Assembly (NCBI GenBank): GCA_015493185.1
Contig: WGDQ01000471.1
Span: 1 to 5,959, forward strand
Length of the DNA: 5,959 nt
Source of the DNA: Planctomycetaceae bacterium
GTDB taxonomy: Bacteria > Planctomycetota > Planctomycetia > Pirellulales > JAEUIK01
Direction: 5' to 3'
The position numbers and the translations under genes were made by a program. Shown piece by piece: positions 1 through 4,869 of the stretch (positions are counted from its first letter, which is position 1; the number at the start of each line of letters is the position of its first letter). The notes below the pieces were generated by a model, which had not been told where the DNA came from, made no database searches, and saw only the letters and a program-made list of their open reading frames with translations.

Positions 1-642
1 CTGGAAACAACGAATGAGCAAATTGCCGCTACGCAGCGCACGCTGCTGGACGTCTCGCGTGGCAACCGCGCCGAGCAAATCGAGATGAATCGCTTGCAGG
101 GCGAGCTCTTGCAGGCCCAACAACGCCGCGACAATCTGATTAAGCAAATCGAGCTTTACCGGCGGCAGAAGGAAGAATTGCTCGTCCGCTCGCCCATTTC
201 CGGACGTGTGATCACGTGGGAAGTGAAAGAAACCCTGAAAAACCGGCCGGTTCAGCGCGGGCAGATATTGCTCCGCGTGGCCGATCCGGAAAAAGGCTGG
301 GAGCTCGAAGTCGAAATGCCCGAAAAACGGGTCGGGCACATCGCCGAAGCACAACGCTCACTGGGTGAAGACCTGCCCGTCGAATACATCCTGGCCACCG
401 AGCCCGATGATCGACGCAGCGGCAAAATCGAAGAGGTACACTATGCCGCCGAGGTGAAAGACGAGAAAGGCAACACCGTTCGCATTCGCGTTGCCATCCG
501 CCAGGACGAACTTCCCGAGCACCTGCGGCCCGGTGCCACGGCCATTGCCAATGTTTACTGCGGACGCCGTCCGCTGGGCTACGTGCTTTTCCACGACCTG
601 TTGGAGTGGGTACAAACCAATGTTTTGTTCCGCTTCTTCTAG
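1..642 (+). CDS. HlyD-family membrane-fusion (periplasmic adaptor) protein, 3' part only
   Basis: The reading frame is open from the first base, so the true start lies to the left; 213 residues plus a TAG stop are visible. Residues 1-60 are a charged Glu/Gln/Arg/Leu-rich helix, as in the second arm of an HlyD coiled-coil hairpin. The second lipoyl half follows from about residue 60, with the typical LLVRSPISGRVITWEV motif. Next come the beta-barrel region (about 85-180) and an LRPG strand near the C-terminus. The protein ends in an aromatic tail after a PLG motif (PLGYVLFHDLLEW...FRFF) that resembles the tail of the M50 protein at 2210-4444. Such adaptors bridge an inner-membrane partner and an outer channel across the periplasm in type I secretion and efflux. 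Planctomycete relatives may carry an N-terminal GAF domain, which could not be seen here. The family call is firm; the substrate is unknown. Confidence 0.9.
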   Translation: METTNEQIAATQRTLLDVSRGNRAEQIEMNRLQGELLQAQQRRDNLIKQIELYRRQKEELLVRSPISGRVITWEVKETLKNRPVQRGQILLRVADPEKGWELEVEMPEKRVGHIAEAQRSLGEDLPVEYILATEPDDRRSGKIEEVHYAAEVKDEKGNTVRIRVAIRQDELPEHLRPGATAIANVYCGRRPLGYVLFHDLLEWVQTNVLFRFF

Positions 643-777
643 CTGCTACAAAGCCCTCATACAGTACCGCCGCCGGCAGTTCGGCATGTCGGCGTTATCC
701 GAACAAACCAATGCCACGTACCCGAGGCATCCAAAACCACATCGGCCCACCAGATAAGCGGTTCGTGTTTCTTCAAA

Positions 778-801
778 ATCCAATACGCGATCCAATACAC
801 G
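778..801. repeat. 12-bp tandem direct repeat, two copies
   Basis: ATCCAATACGCG (778-789) is followed directly by ATCCAATACACG (790-801), which is 11 of 12 identical. There are only two copies. It lies about 120 bases upstream of the small HlyD gene and could be a paired protein-binding site or simple slippage duplication. Confidence 0.75.
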
Positions 802-818
802 AAGCACCCGTTGACAAG

Positions 819-926
819 ATGAACATCAGCGCGGCGCTCCTTGCAAATACGGCAACTCCACATCGGATGGCTGCGCTGTACGCGGTGCCAACTGCCCAAA
901 TTTATCGACGGAGGGTTCCATCATGA
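819..926 (+). CDS. Possible 35-residue upstream ORF overlapping the next start (ATGA)
   Basis: An ATG at 819 opens a 35-codon frame starting MNISAALLANTATPHRMAAL. Its TGA stop (924-926) overlaps the ATG (923-925) of the HlyD gene in an ATGA arrangement, the geometry used for translational coupling. No strong Shine-Dalgarno precedes it and I recognise no similarity. Its reading frame continues upstream without stop as far as 606, so the frame is long partly by chance. It could be a leader ORF coupling translation to the adaptor gene, but coincidence is more likely. Confidence 0.2.
   Translation: MNISAALLANTATPHRMAALYAVPTAQIYRRRVPS
910..915 (+). promoter_or_regulatory. Shine-Dalgarno of the small HlyD gene
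   Basis: GGAGGG ends 7 bases before the ATG at 923. In this frame the nearest upstream stop is TGA at 812-814, and no ATG, GTG or TTG lies between it and 923, so this site fixes the start. Confidence 0.85.
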
Positions 927-1846
927 CGGCTGCATTGCTACTGGCCGCAACATTGCTGCCCGCCGCCGCACCCGAGCGGCCCACGACCAAGGAAATCAGC
1001 GGTTGCCTGGTCACACTAATCGAAGAAGTGCGGGTGCCGGCCGAGGAAGAAGGCCGACTCGTCGCCCTGGAAGCTCGCGAGGGGCTGCAAGTCGAGGCGG
1101 GCACACTGCTAGGACTCGTCGACGACACGATGGCGCAGATGCAACAAAAGGTGGCCAAGGCGCAATACGATGTGGCCAAGCTACAGGCTGATAGCGAGGT
1201 GGACATCGAGGTTGCCATCAAGGCCGCACAGGTGTTGCAGGCTGAATACGAGCAGGCGCTCGACGCCAACAAAAAGGCCCGTGGTGCGCTGTCGTTGGCC
1301 GAAGTGCGTCGTCGCTGGTTCGATTGGGATCGGGCCCGCTCCGAAATCGAAAAGGCCCGCATGGACCATGAAGTCGCCAAGCTCACGGCCGCCGCCCGGC
1401 TGGCCGAGCTCGAGGCCTCGGCCGCGGGCATCGAACGGCGCCGGATCAAGGCCCCCATCGACGGCATGGTGGTCGAGGTCTTTCATCATGTGGGCGAGTG
1501 GGTCAGCCCGGGCGAACCTGTGTTTCACCTGGTGCGCATGAATCGGCTTCGCGTAGAAGGCTTCTTGAAGGCCTCGGAGTTCGATCCGGGCGACGTGGTC
1601 AATCACCCTGCTCGGGTCAATGTGCGTTTGGCGCACGGCGATGCCACGTTCGAGGGCAAGATCGTGTTCGCCCATCCGGTGGTCGATGCCAAGGGAGATT
1701 TCAAGGTTTGGGCCGAAGTGGAAAACCGCCAAGACGCCACAGGGCAGTGGCTCCTGCGTCCGGGGCTGACCACCACAATGTACATCGACCTGCGCAGCTC
1801 GACGGCCGAGAACCGGCCCCACACATCGACCCCCATCCGCCGCTGA
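923..1846 (+). CDS. HlyD-family periplasmic adaptor subunit (complete, small)
   Basis: This 307-residue protein starts at an ATG 7 bases after GGAGGG. Residues 1-17 form a hydrophobic Ala/Leu stretch ending in AAAP, consistent with an export signal, although the usual basic residues before it are missing. The first lipoyl half spans about residues 32-68 (VPAEEEGRLVALEAREGLQV). A two-helix coiled-coil hairpin fills about 70-170. The second lipoyl half follows at about 172-208 (R174-IKAPIDGMVVEVF), then a beta-barrel with LRPG near residue 280. The C-terminus is a short Ser/Thr/Pro/Arg tail. It lacks the PLG-aromatic tail of its two neighbours. As a short adaptor with no membrane segment beyond the signal, it probably sits in the periplasm and packs with the other two proteins. 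It lies between an HlyD gene and an M50-HlyD fusion gene on the same strand, suggesting a shared job. Substrate and direction of transport cannot be read from the sequence. Confidence 0.9.
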   Translation: MTAALLLAATLLPAAAPERPTTKEISGCLVTLIEEVRVPAEEEGRLVALEAREGLQVEAGTLLGLVDDTMAQMQQKVAKAQYDVAKLQADSEVDIEVAIKAAQVLQAEYEQALDANKKARGALSLAEVRRRWFDWDRARSEIEKARMDHEVAKLTAAARLAELEASAAGIERRRIKAPIDGMVVEVFHHVGEWVSPGEPVFHLVRMNRLRVEGFLKASEFDPGDVVNHPARVNVRLAHGDATFEGKIVFAHPVVDAKGDFKVWAEVENRQDATGQWLLRPGLTTTMYIDLRSSTAENRPHTSTPIRR

Positions 1847-2020
1847 GCCCCACCACCACGGGCGCCACAACCTCGCGCCAAAGCGTCGCTAATGCGGCCC
1901 AAGCGACACGGAGCACCACGCCGCCGTCTCGCGGTTTGGCCACTCGGGCGCCTTGGTGTCGTTGGGTTTGAAAAGAAATGGACGATTGTTGGCCCGTGGT
2001 GCGATTCGCGCCGCGCGTCT

Positions 2021-2032
2021 CTCGATCGCGCA
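2021..2032. repeat. Distant third copy of the 12-bp repeat
   Basis: CTCGATCGCGCA matches 11 of 12 positions of the unit ATCGATCGCGCA that is tandemly duplicated at 2095-2118, 62 bases downstream. It lies in a different reading frame relative to the 26-codon ORF, so coding constraint does not explain the likeness. Confidence 0.6.
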
Positions 2033-2082
2033 TGGCACGGCAAGCCACTGCGATAGGCCGCCAACCGCGATCCGGAGCGACC

Positions 2083-2163
2083 ATGAATCACAACATCGAT
2101 CGCGCAATCGATCGCGCATCGGGAATCAGAAACAACGCCGTTGTTCAACACTTCGCATCTTAA
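2083..2163 (+). CDS. Candidate small ORF, 26 residues, upstream of the M50 gene
   Basis: ATG at 2083 is preceded by GGAG (2074-2077) with a 5-base gap, a better ribosome site than that of the M50 gene itself. The frame ends at TAA (2161-2163), 46 bases before the M50 start. The peptide begins MNHNIDRAIDRASGIRNN, is hydrophilic, has no signal sequence or cysteine, and contains an in-frame IDRA-IDRA duplication produced by the 12-bp tandem repeat. The same frame is open back to an ATG at 1978, giving 61 residues, but the Shine-Dalgarno favours 2083. It could be a leader peptide controlling the M50 gene, a small substrate of the complex, or chance. I recognise no family. Confidence 0.3.
   Translation: MNHNIDRAIDRASGIRNNAVVQHFAS
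2095..2118. repeat. Perfect 12-bp tandem duplication
   Basis: ATCGATCGCGCA occurs twice without a gap (2095-2106 and 2107-2118). The junction also forms an imperfect dyad, GCGCAATCGATCGCGC (2102-2117), with one mismatched pair. It may be an operator pair, or slippage inside the small ORF at 2083-2163. Confidence 0.85.
2131..2145. promoter_or_regulatory. Perfect 15-bp palindrome, candidate operator
   Basis: AACAACG-C-CGTTGTT is a perfect inverted repeat with a single central base, centred 72 bases upstream of the M50 ATG. The one-base centre is too tight for an RNA hairpin using the whole stem, so a DNA site for a dimeric regulator is the better reading. A second small palindrome, TGTT-C-AACA (2142-2150), overlaps its right arm. 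No regulator gene is in the window. Confidence 0.4.
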
Positions 2164-2181
2164 ACACCACGGTTCTTAAAC
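2158..2181. repeat. 8-bp direct repeat TCTTAAAC, two copies 16 bases apart
   Basis: TCTTAAAC occurs at 2158-2165 and 2174-2181, in the AT-richer stretch 29-52 bases before the M50 start. The position suits the promoter core or an activator site, but no standard -35/-10 pair fits around it. Confidence 0.5.
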
Positions 2182-2209
2182 CCGGCCAAACTTCGGCTGA
2201 CACACCTCG

Positions 2210-4444
2210 ATGGCAACGCTTGCAGACAGTCTGGTTTCCAGCTCAGCCCGCCCGGTCGCTCTGCGCAAACGGCCCGACCTGACGGCGCGCAAGCAAACCT
2301 ATCAGGGGCAAGTGTATTGGGTGATCAAAGAACCGGTGGGGCTGAACTACTTCCGTTTCCAGGAGGAGGAATTCGCCATCCTGGAAATGCTCGACGGCAA
2401 AACGAGCCTCGACGAGATCAAGAAGCGGTTCGAGGCGCAGTTTCCGCCTCAGAAAATCACGCTGGGCGAGTTGCATCACTTCATCGGCACGCTGCACCAA
2501 AGCGGCCTGGTCATCGCCAACGTTCCCGGGCAGGGCCATCAACTGAAAAAACGGCGCGACGAGCGGCGCCGCAAAGAACTGCTCTCGGCACTGACCAACA
2601 TTCTGGCCATTCAGTTCAAGGGCATCGACCCCGATCGTTTGCTCAACCGCATCTATCCGTGGGTTCGCTGGTTTTTTACGCGCACGGCGCTGATTCTTTG
2701 CGTGTTGCTGGCCGTCTCGGCACTGCTGTTGGTCAGCGTGCAGTTCGACGTTTTCCGCTCGAAGCTGCCTGGCTTTCATCAATTCTTCAGCGTCAAAAAT
2801 GCCATCTTGCTGGCCGTCGCCTTGGGTGTGACCAAAATCCTTCACGAGTTCGGGCACGCCCTGTCGTGCAAGCACTTCGGGGGCGAGTGCCACGAAATCG
2901 GCGTCATGATCTTGGTGCTCACGCCTTGTTTGTATTGCAACGTGTCGGATTCGTGGATGCTGCCCAACAAATGGCACCGAGCCGCCATCGGCGCGGCCGG
3001 CATGTACGTTGAGGTCGTGATTGCCTCGATTTGCACGTTCATCTGGTGGTTTTCCGAGCCAGGATTGCTGAACTACCTGTGCCTGAGCACGATGTTCGTC
3101 AGTTCGGTGAGCACCATCATTTTCAACGGCAACCCGCTGCTTCGTTACGACGGCTACTACATTCTTTCGGACCTGCTCGAGATTCCGAATTTGCGGCAGA
3201 AGGCCAGTTCGATTCTCTACCGCAAGCTCGCCTGGTTGTGCCTCGGTTTGGAATCACCCGACGACCCCTTTCTCCCGCAACGCAACCAGGGCCTGTTCGC
3301 CTTCTACACGGTGGCGGCCACGCTTTATCGGTGGTTCGTCGTGCTGTCGATCCTCTTCTTTTTGAACAAGGTTTTCGAGCCTTACGGCCTGAAAATCGTA
3401 GGACAGATGATCGCCGTCATGGCGCTCAGCACCATGATCGGCCAACCGCTGTACCAGTTGTTCAAATATTTTTCTGTTCCGGGGAGACTGGACCGAGTGA
3501 AAAAGATCCGTTTGTTCGCGACCATTGGCGTGTTGTCACTGGTTGTTCTGGCCATCGCCTATATTCCGTTGCCACACCACGTGATGACCACGCTCGAAAT
3601 CGAACCCCGAGGTGCGGAAACAATCTACGTGAGCGTGCCTGGTCGGCTCGTGGAAACCTATGTCCGATACGGCCAGCGCGTCGAACCCGGCAAGCTGCTG
3701 GCCCGACTGGAAGATACTGAACTGATGCTGACCGTCACGCGGCTCGAGGGACGCTGCAAAGAAAGAGAAACCCGCTTGGCCAGCCTTCGCCGGCAAGCGT
3801 TCCAAGACCCGTTGGCCAGCGCGCAAATTCCGGCCATCGAGAAATCGCTGGCCACGCTAACCGAACAGCTCGAGGAAAAGCGGGCCGATCTGGCCCGGCT
3901 CGAGCTGAAGGCCCGCACCGCCGGCGTGGTAATGCCCCCGCGCGGCGTGCGCAAACGCCCGACGATCGAAGACGAACTGCCCACTTGGAGCGGCACGCCG
4001 CTCGACCCGGAAAACCTCGGCGCGCTGCTCACGGCTAGCGTTCCGGTTTGCTACATCGGCGATCCGAAGAAAATGAAGGCCACACTCGTAATCGATCAAG
4101 CCGATATCGACTTCGTCCGCCGCGGCCAAAAGGTCGAGATCATGCTCGACGAACTGCCGGGCCGCGTGTTGGAAGGAGAGATCGAGGAAATCGCGCAGGT
4201 CGAACTGCTGGCCAGCCCCGAGCAACTCTCCAACAAGGCCGGGGGCGAGCTACCCACAGAAACCGACGCCGCCGGCATCGAACGCCCCATGAGCACTTCG
4301 TACCAGGCCCGCGTGCCGCTCGACAACGACGACGGCCTGCTGCGCATCGGGCTGCGTGGCGAGGCGAAAATTCACGTTGGCTCCATGCCGCTAGGCCGTC
4401 GCATTTGGCGCTATCTGGCCGCAACGTTTAACTTCCGCATGTAG
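2210..4444 (+). CDS. PqqD-like / M50 zinc metalloprotease / HlyD-like fusion, polytopic inner-membrane protein
   Basis: The 744-residue protein has three parts. Residues about 13-100 resemble a PqqD-type winged-helix domain (FRFQEEEFAILEMLDGKTSLDE). Residues about 145-455 form a multi-pass membrane core with an M50 active site. H212-E-F-G-H216 is the HExxH zinc motif, and N308-P...R-Y-D314-G carries the expected third ligand, so the protease looks intact. C240-L-Y-C243-N-V-S-D lies in the segment after HExxH. After the last membrane segment (about 434-454) comes a periplasmic HlyD-like module: lipoyl half (about 465-503), short coiled coil (about 505-566), second half from about 568, a barrel region and a PLG tail ending FNFRM. 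The architecture resembles the group annotated as putative peptide zinc metalloproteases (YydH-like). It probably cuts and/or passes on a peptide together with the two HlyD proteins upstream. An in-frame TGA at 2198-2200 makes 2210 the earliest start, and no Shine-Dalgarno precedes it. The substrate is unknown. Confidence 0.9.
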   Translation: MATLADSLVSSSARPVALRKRPDLTARKQTYQGQVYWVIKEPVGLNYFRFQEEEFAILEMLDGKTSLDEIKKRFEAQFPPQKITLGELHHFIGTLHQSGLVIANVPGQGHQLKKRRDERRRKELLSALTNILAIQFKGIDPDRLLNRIYPWVRWFFTRTALILCVLLAVSALLLVSVQFDVFRSKLPGFHQFFSVKNAILLAVALGVTKILHEFGHALSCKHFGGECHEIGVMILVLTPCLYCNVSDSWMLPNKWHRAAIGAAGMYVEVVIASICTFIWWFSEPGLLNYLCLSTMFVSSVSTIIFNGNPLLRYDGYYILSDLLEIPNLRQKASSILYRKLAWLCLGLESPDDPFLPQRNQGLFAFYTVAATLYRWFVVLSILFFLNKVFEPYGLKIVGQMIAVMALSTMIGQPLYQLFKYFSVPGRLDRVKKIRLFATIGVLSLVVLAIAYIPLPHHVMTTLEIEPRGAETIYVSVPGRLVETYVRYGQRVEPGKLLARLEDTELMLTVTRLEGRCKERETRLASLRRQAFQDPLASAQIPAIEKSLATLTEQLEEKRADLARLELKARTAGVVMPPRGVRKRPTIEDELPTWSGTPLDPENLGALLTASVPVCYIGDPKKMKATLVIDQADIDFVRRGQKVEIMLDELPGRVLEGEIEEIAQVELLASPEQLSNKAGGELPTETDAAGIERPMSTSYQARVPLDNDDGLLRIGLRGEAKIHVGSMPLGRRIWRYLAATFNFRM

Positions 4445-4455
4445 CCACCCGATCC

Positions 4456-4475
4456 AAAAAGCGGCCTGGGGCCAC
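4456..4475 (-). terminator. Candidate intrinsic terminator for minus-strand transcripts
   Basis: Read on the minus strand, GTGGCC-CCA-GGCCGC forms a 6-bp stem (one G-U pair) with a 3-base loop, followed at once by TTTTT. It starts 11 bases beyond the M50 stop and would end transcripts from the convergent gene before they run antisense into the M50 gene. On the plus strand the T run is absent and one pair is a C-A mismatch, so it acts one way only. The distance from the minus-strand stop, about 395 bases, is long. Confidence 0.4.
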
Positions 4476-4598
4476 AAACGGGCCCAAAAAACTGCGACGA
4501 TACCAGCACACGGGCAGTCCAAAGCGCTGTGGCGGCCGGCAGTCGTGCGAAAACGCCACATAGGCCCCTCTGACACGGCCTCTCGCACCAGCGACGCG

Positions 4599-4630
4599 AA
4601 AAACGCCCCCCACTTGGCGCAGGTTTTTTT
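4599..4630. terminator. Weak bidirectional terminator candidate
   Basis: A 4-bp stem CGCC/GGCG (4604-4607 and 4616-4619) with an 8-base loop is flanked by AAAAA (4599-4603) and TTTTTTT (4624-4630). Read on the minus strand, the stem gains a G-U pair and runs straight into TTTTT; on the plus strand CAGG separates stem and T run. It suits a convergent gene pair, but the stem is short. Confidence 0.3.
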
Positions 4631-4673
4631 CCGGCCGACGTTTGCCCTCCAGACCTAGCCGGCGCGTGCAGCA

Positions 4674-4691
4674 CGGCGTCGGAAAACGCCG
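4674..4691. other. Perfect 6-bp hairpin in the convergent spacer
   Basis: CGGCGT and ACGCCG are exact reverse complements separated by the 6-base loop CGGAAA. There is no T run on either side, so it is not a typical intrinsic terminator. It could stabilise a 3' end or be part of a structured RNA. Confidence 0.35.
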
Positions 4692-4713
4692 AGCATCGCG
4701 TACTCGCTTCCTA

Positions 4714-4731
4714 TTGTACGACTTGTACGAC
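4714..4731. repeat. Perfect 9-bp tandem repeat, two copies
   Basis: TTGTACGAC occurs twice without a gap. Each unit contains the palindrome GTAC, and a third GTAC lies at 4700-4703. It may be the seed of a variable-number repeat or a paired protein site. It lies between convergent genes, where a promoter operator is not expected. Confidence 0.8.
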
Positions 4732-4869
4732 CTTCGCGCGGCGCGCCCGGCATCATGCCTCGCGGCATCTTGGATCTTGGCCCACACCGGGACTCGTCGC
4801 GTCACGTTTTCGCCGCACAATGCGCCTTCGTGGTCGCGCCTTCATGACACATCACGCCTGTCCGGCGCG

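Larger units (their letters stand above)
643..922 (+). other. Intergenic spacer between the two HlyD-type genes
   Basis: This is a 280-base gap between two same-strand genes. It holds a 12-bp tandem repeat (778-801), a possible 35-codon ORF (819-926) and the Shine-Dalgarno of the next gene (910-915). A perfect TTGACA lies at 811-816, but no matching -10 box is found 16-18 bases further on. A weak dyad CGCCG/CGGCG (671-675 and 690-694) sits 29 bases after the first stop, without a clear T run. The gap is long enough for the second gene to have its own promoter, but none can be assigned with confidence. Confidence 0.5.
1847..2209 (+). other. Intergenic region upstream of the M50 gene, rich in repeats and dyads
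   Basis: This is a 363-base gap. The first half (to about 2000) shows two copies of CGGGCGCC (1859-1866 and 1945-1952) but no clear terminator for the adaptor gene. The second half carries a candidate 26-codon ORF (2083-2163), copies of a 12-bp repeat (2021-2032, 2095-2118), a perfect palindrome (2131-2145) and an 8-bp direct repeat (2158-2181). The crowding just before the M50 start suggests a control region. No convincing -35/-10 pair was found. Confidence 0.5.
4445..4869. other. Intergenic spacer between convergent genes
   Basis: This 425-base gap lies between the M50 stop and the stop of the minus-strand haem-motif gene. It holds a good minus-strand terminator candidate (4456-4475), a weak bidirectional one (4599-4630), a 6-bp hairpin (4674-4691) and a 9-bp tandem repeat (4714-4731). 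Open frames crossing it on both strands are Arg/Pro-rich, lack ribosome sites and overlap flanking genes, so I call no gene here. The length is more than two 3' ends need, so a small RNA or decayed sequence is possible. Confidence 0.5.

Noticed and set aside
671..694. CGCCG/CGGCG dyad after the first HlyD gene
   Set aside because: Five pairs with a 14-base loop and only TTAT after it; too weak to call a terminator.
811..816. Perfect TTGACA, a sigma-70-like -35 box
   Set aside because: The bases 16-18 further on are GC-rich (GGCGCTCC region) with no -10 likeness.
826..1467. 213-codon minus-strand frame opposite the small HlyD gene
   Set aside because: Ser/Ala/Arg-rich low-complexity translation lying antisense to a convincing adaptor gene; typical shadow in GC-rich DNA.
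1181..1870. 229-codon minus-strand frame, also opposite the HlyD gene
   Set aside because: His/Gly/Leu-rich shadow with no recognisable domain and no ribosome site; the plus strand is clearly coding here.
1859..1952. Two copies of CGGGCGCC as arms of a long hairpin after the adaptor gene
   Set aside because: GGCGCC is self-complementary, so direct copies pair trivially; the flanks do not extend the stem and there is no T run.
2243..2977. 244-codon minus-strand frame opposite the M50 gene
   Set aside because: Antisense to the PqqD-like and zinc-site region, whose motifs are unmistakable.
4428..4820. 130-codon minus-strand frame across the convergent spacer
   Set aside because: Arg-rich and without domain or ribosome site; it overlaps the M50 3' end and crosses both terminator candidates.
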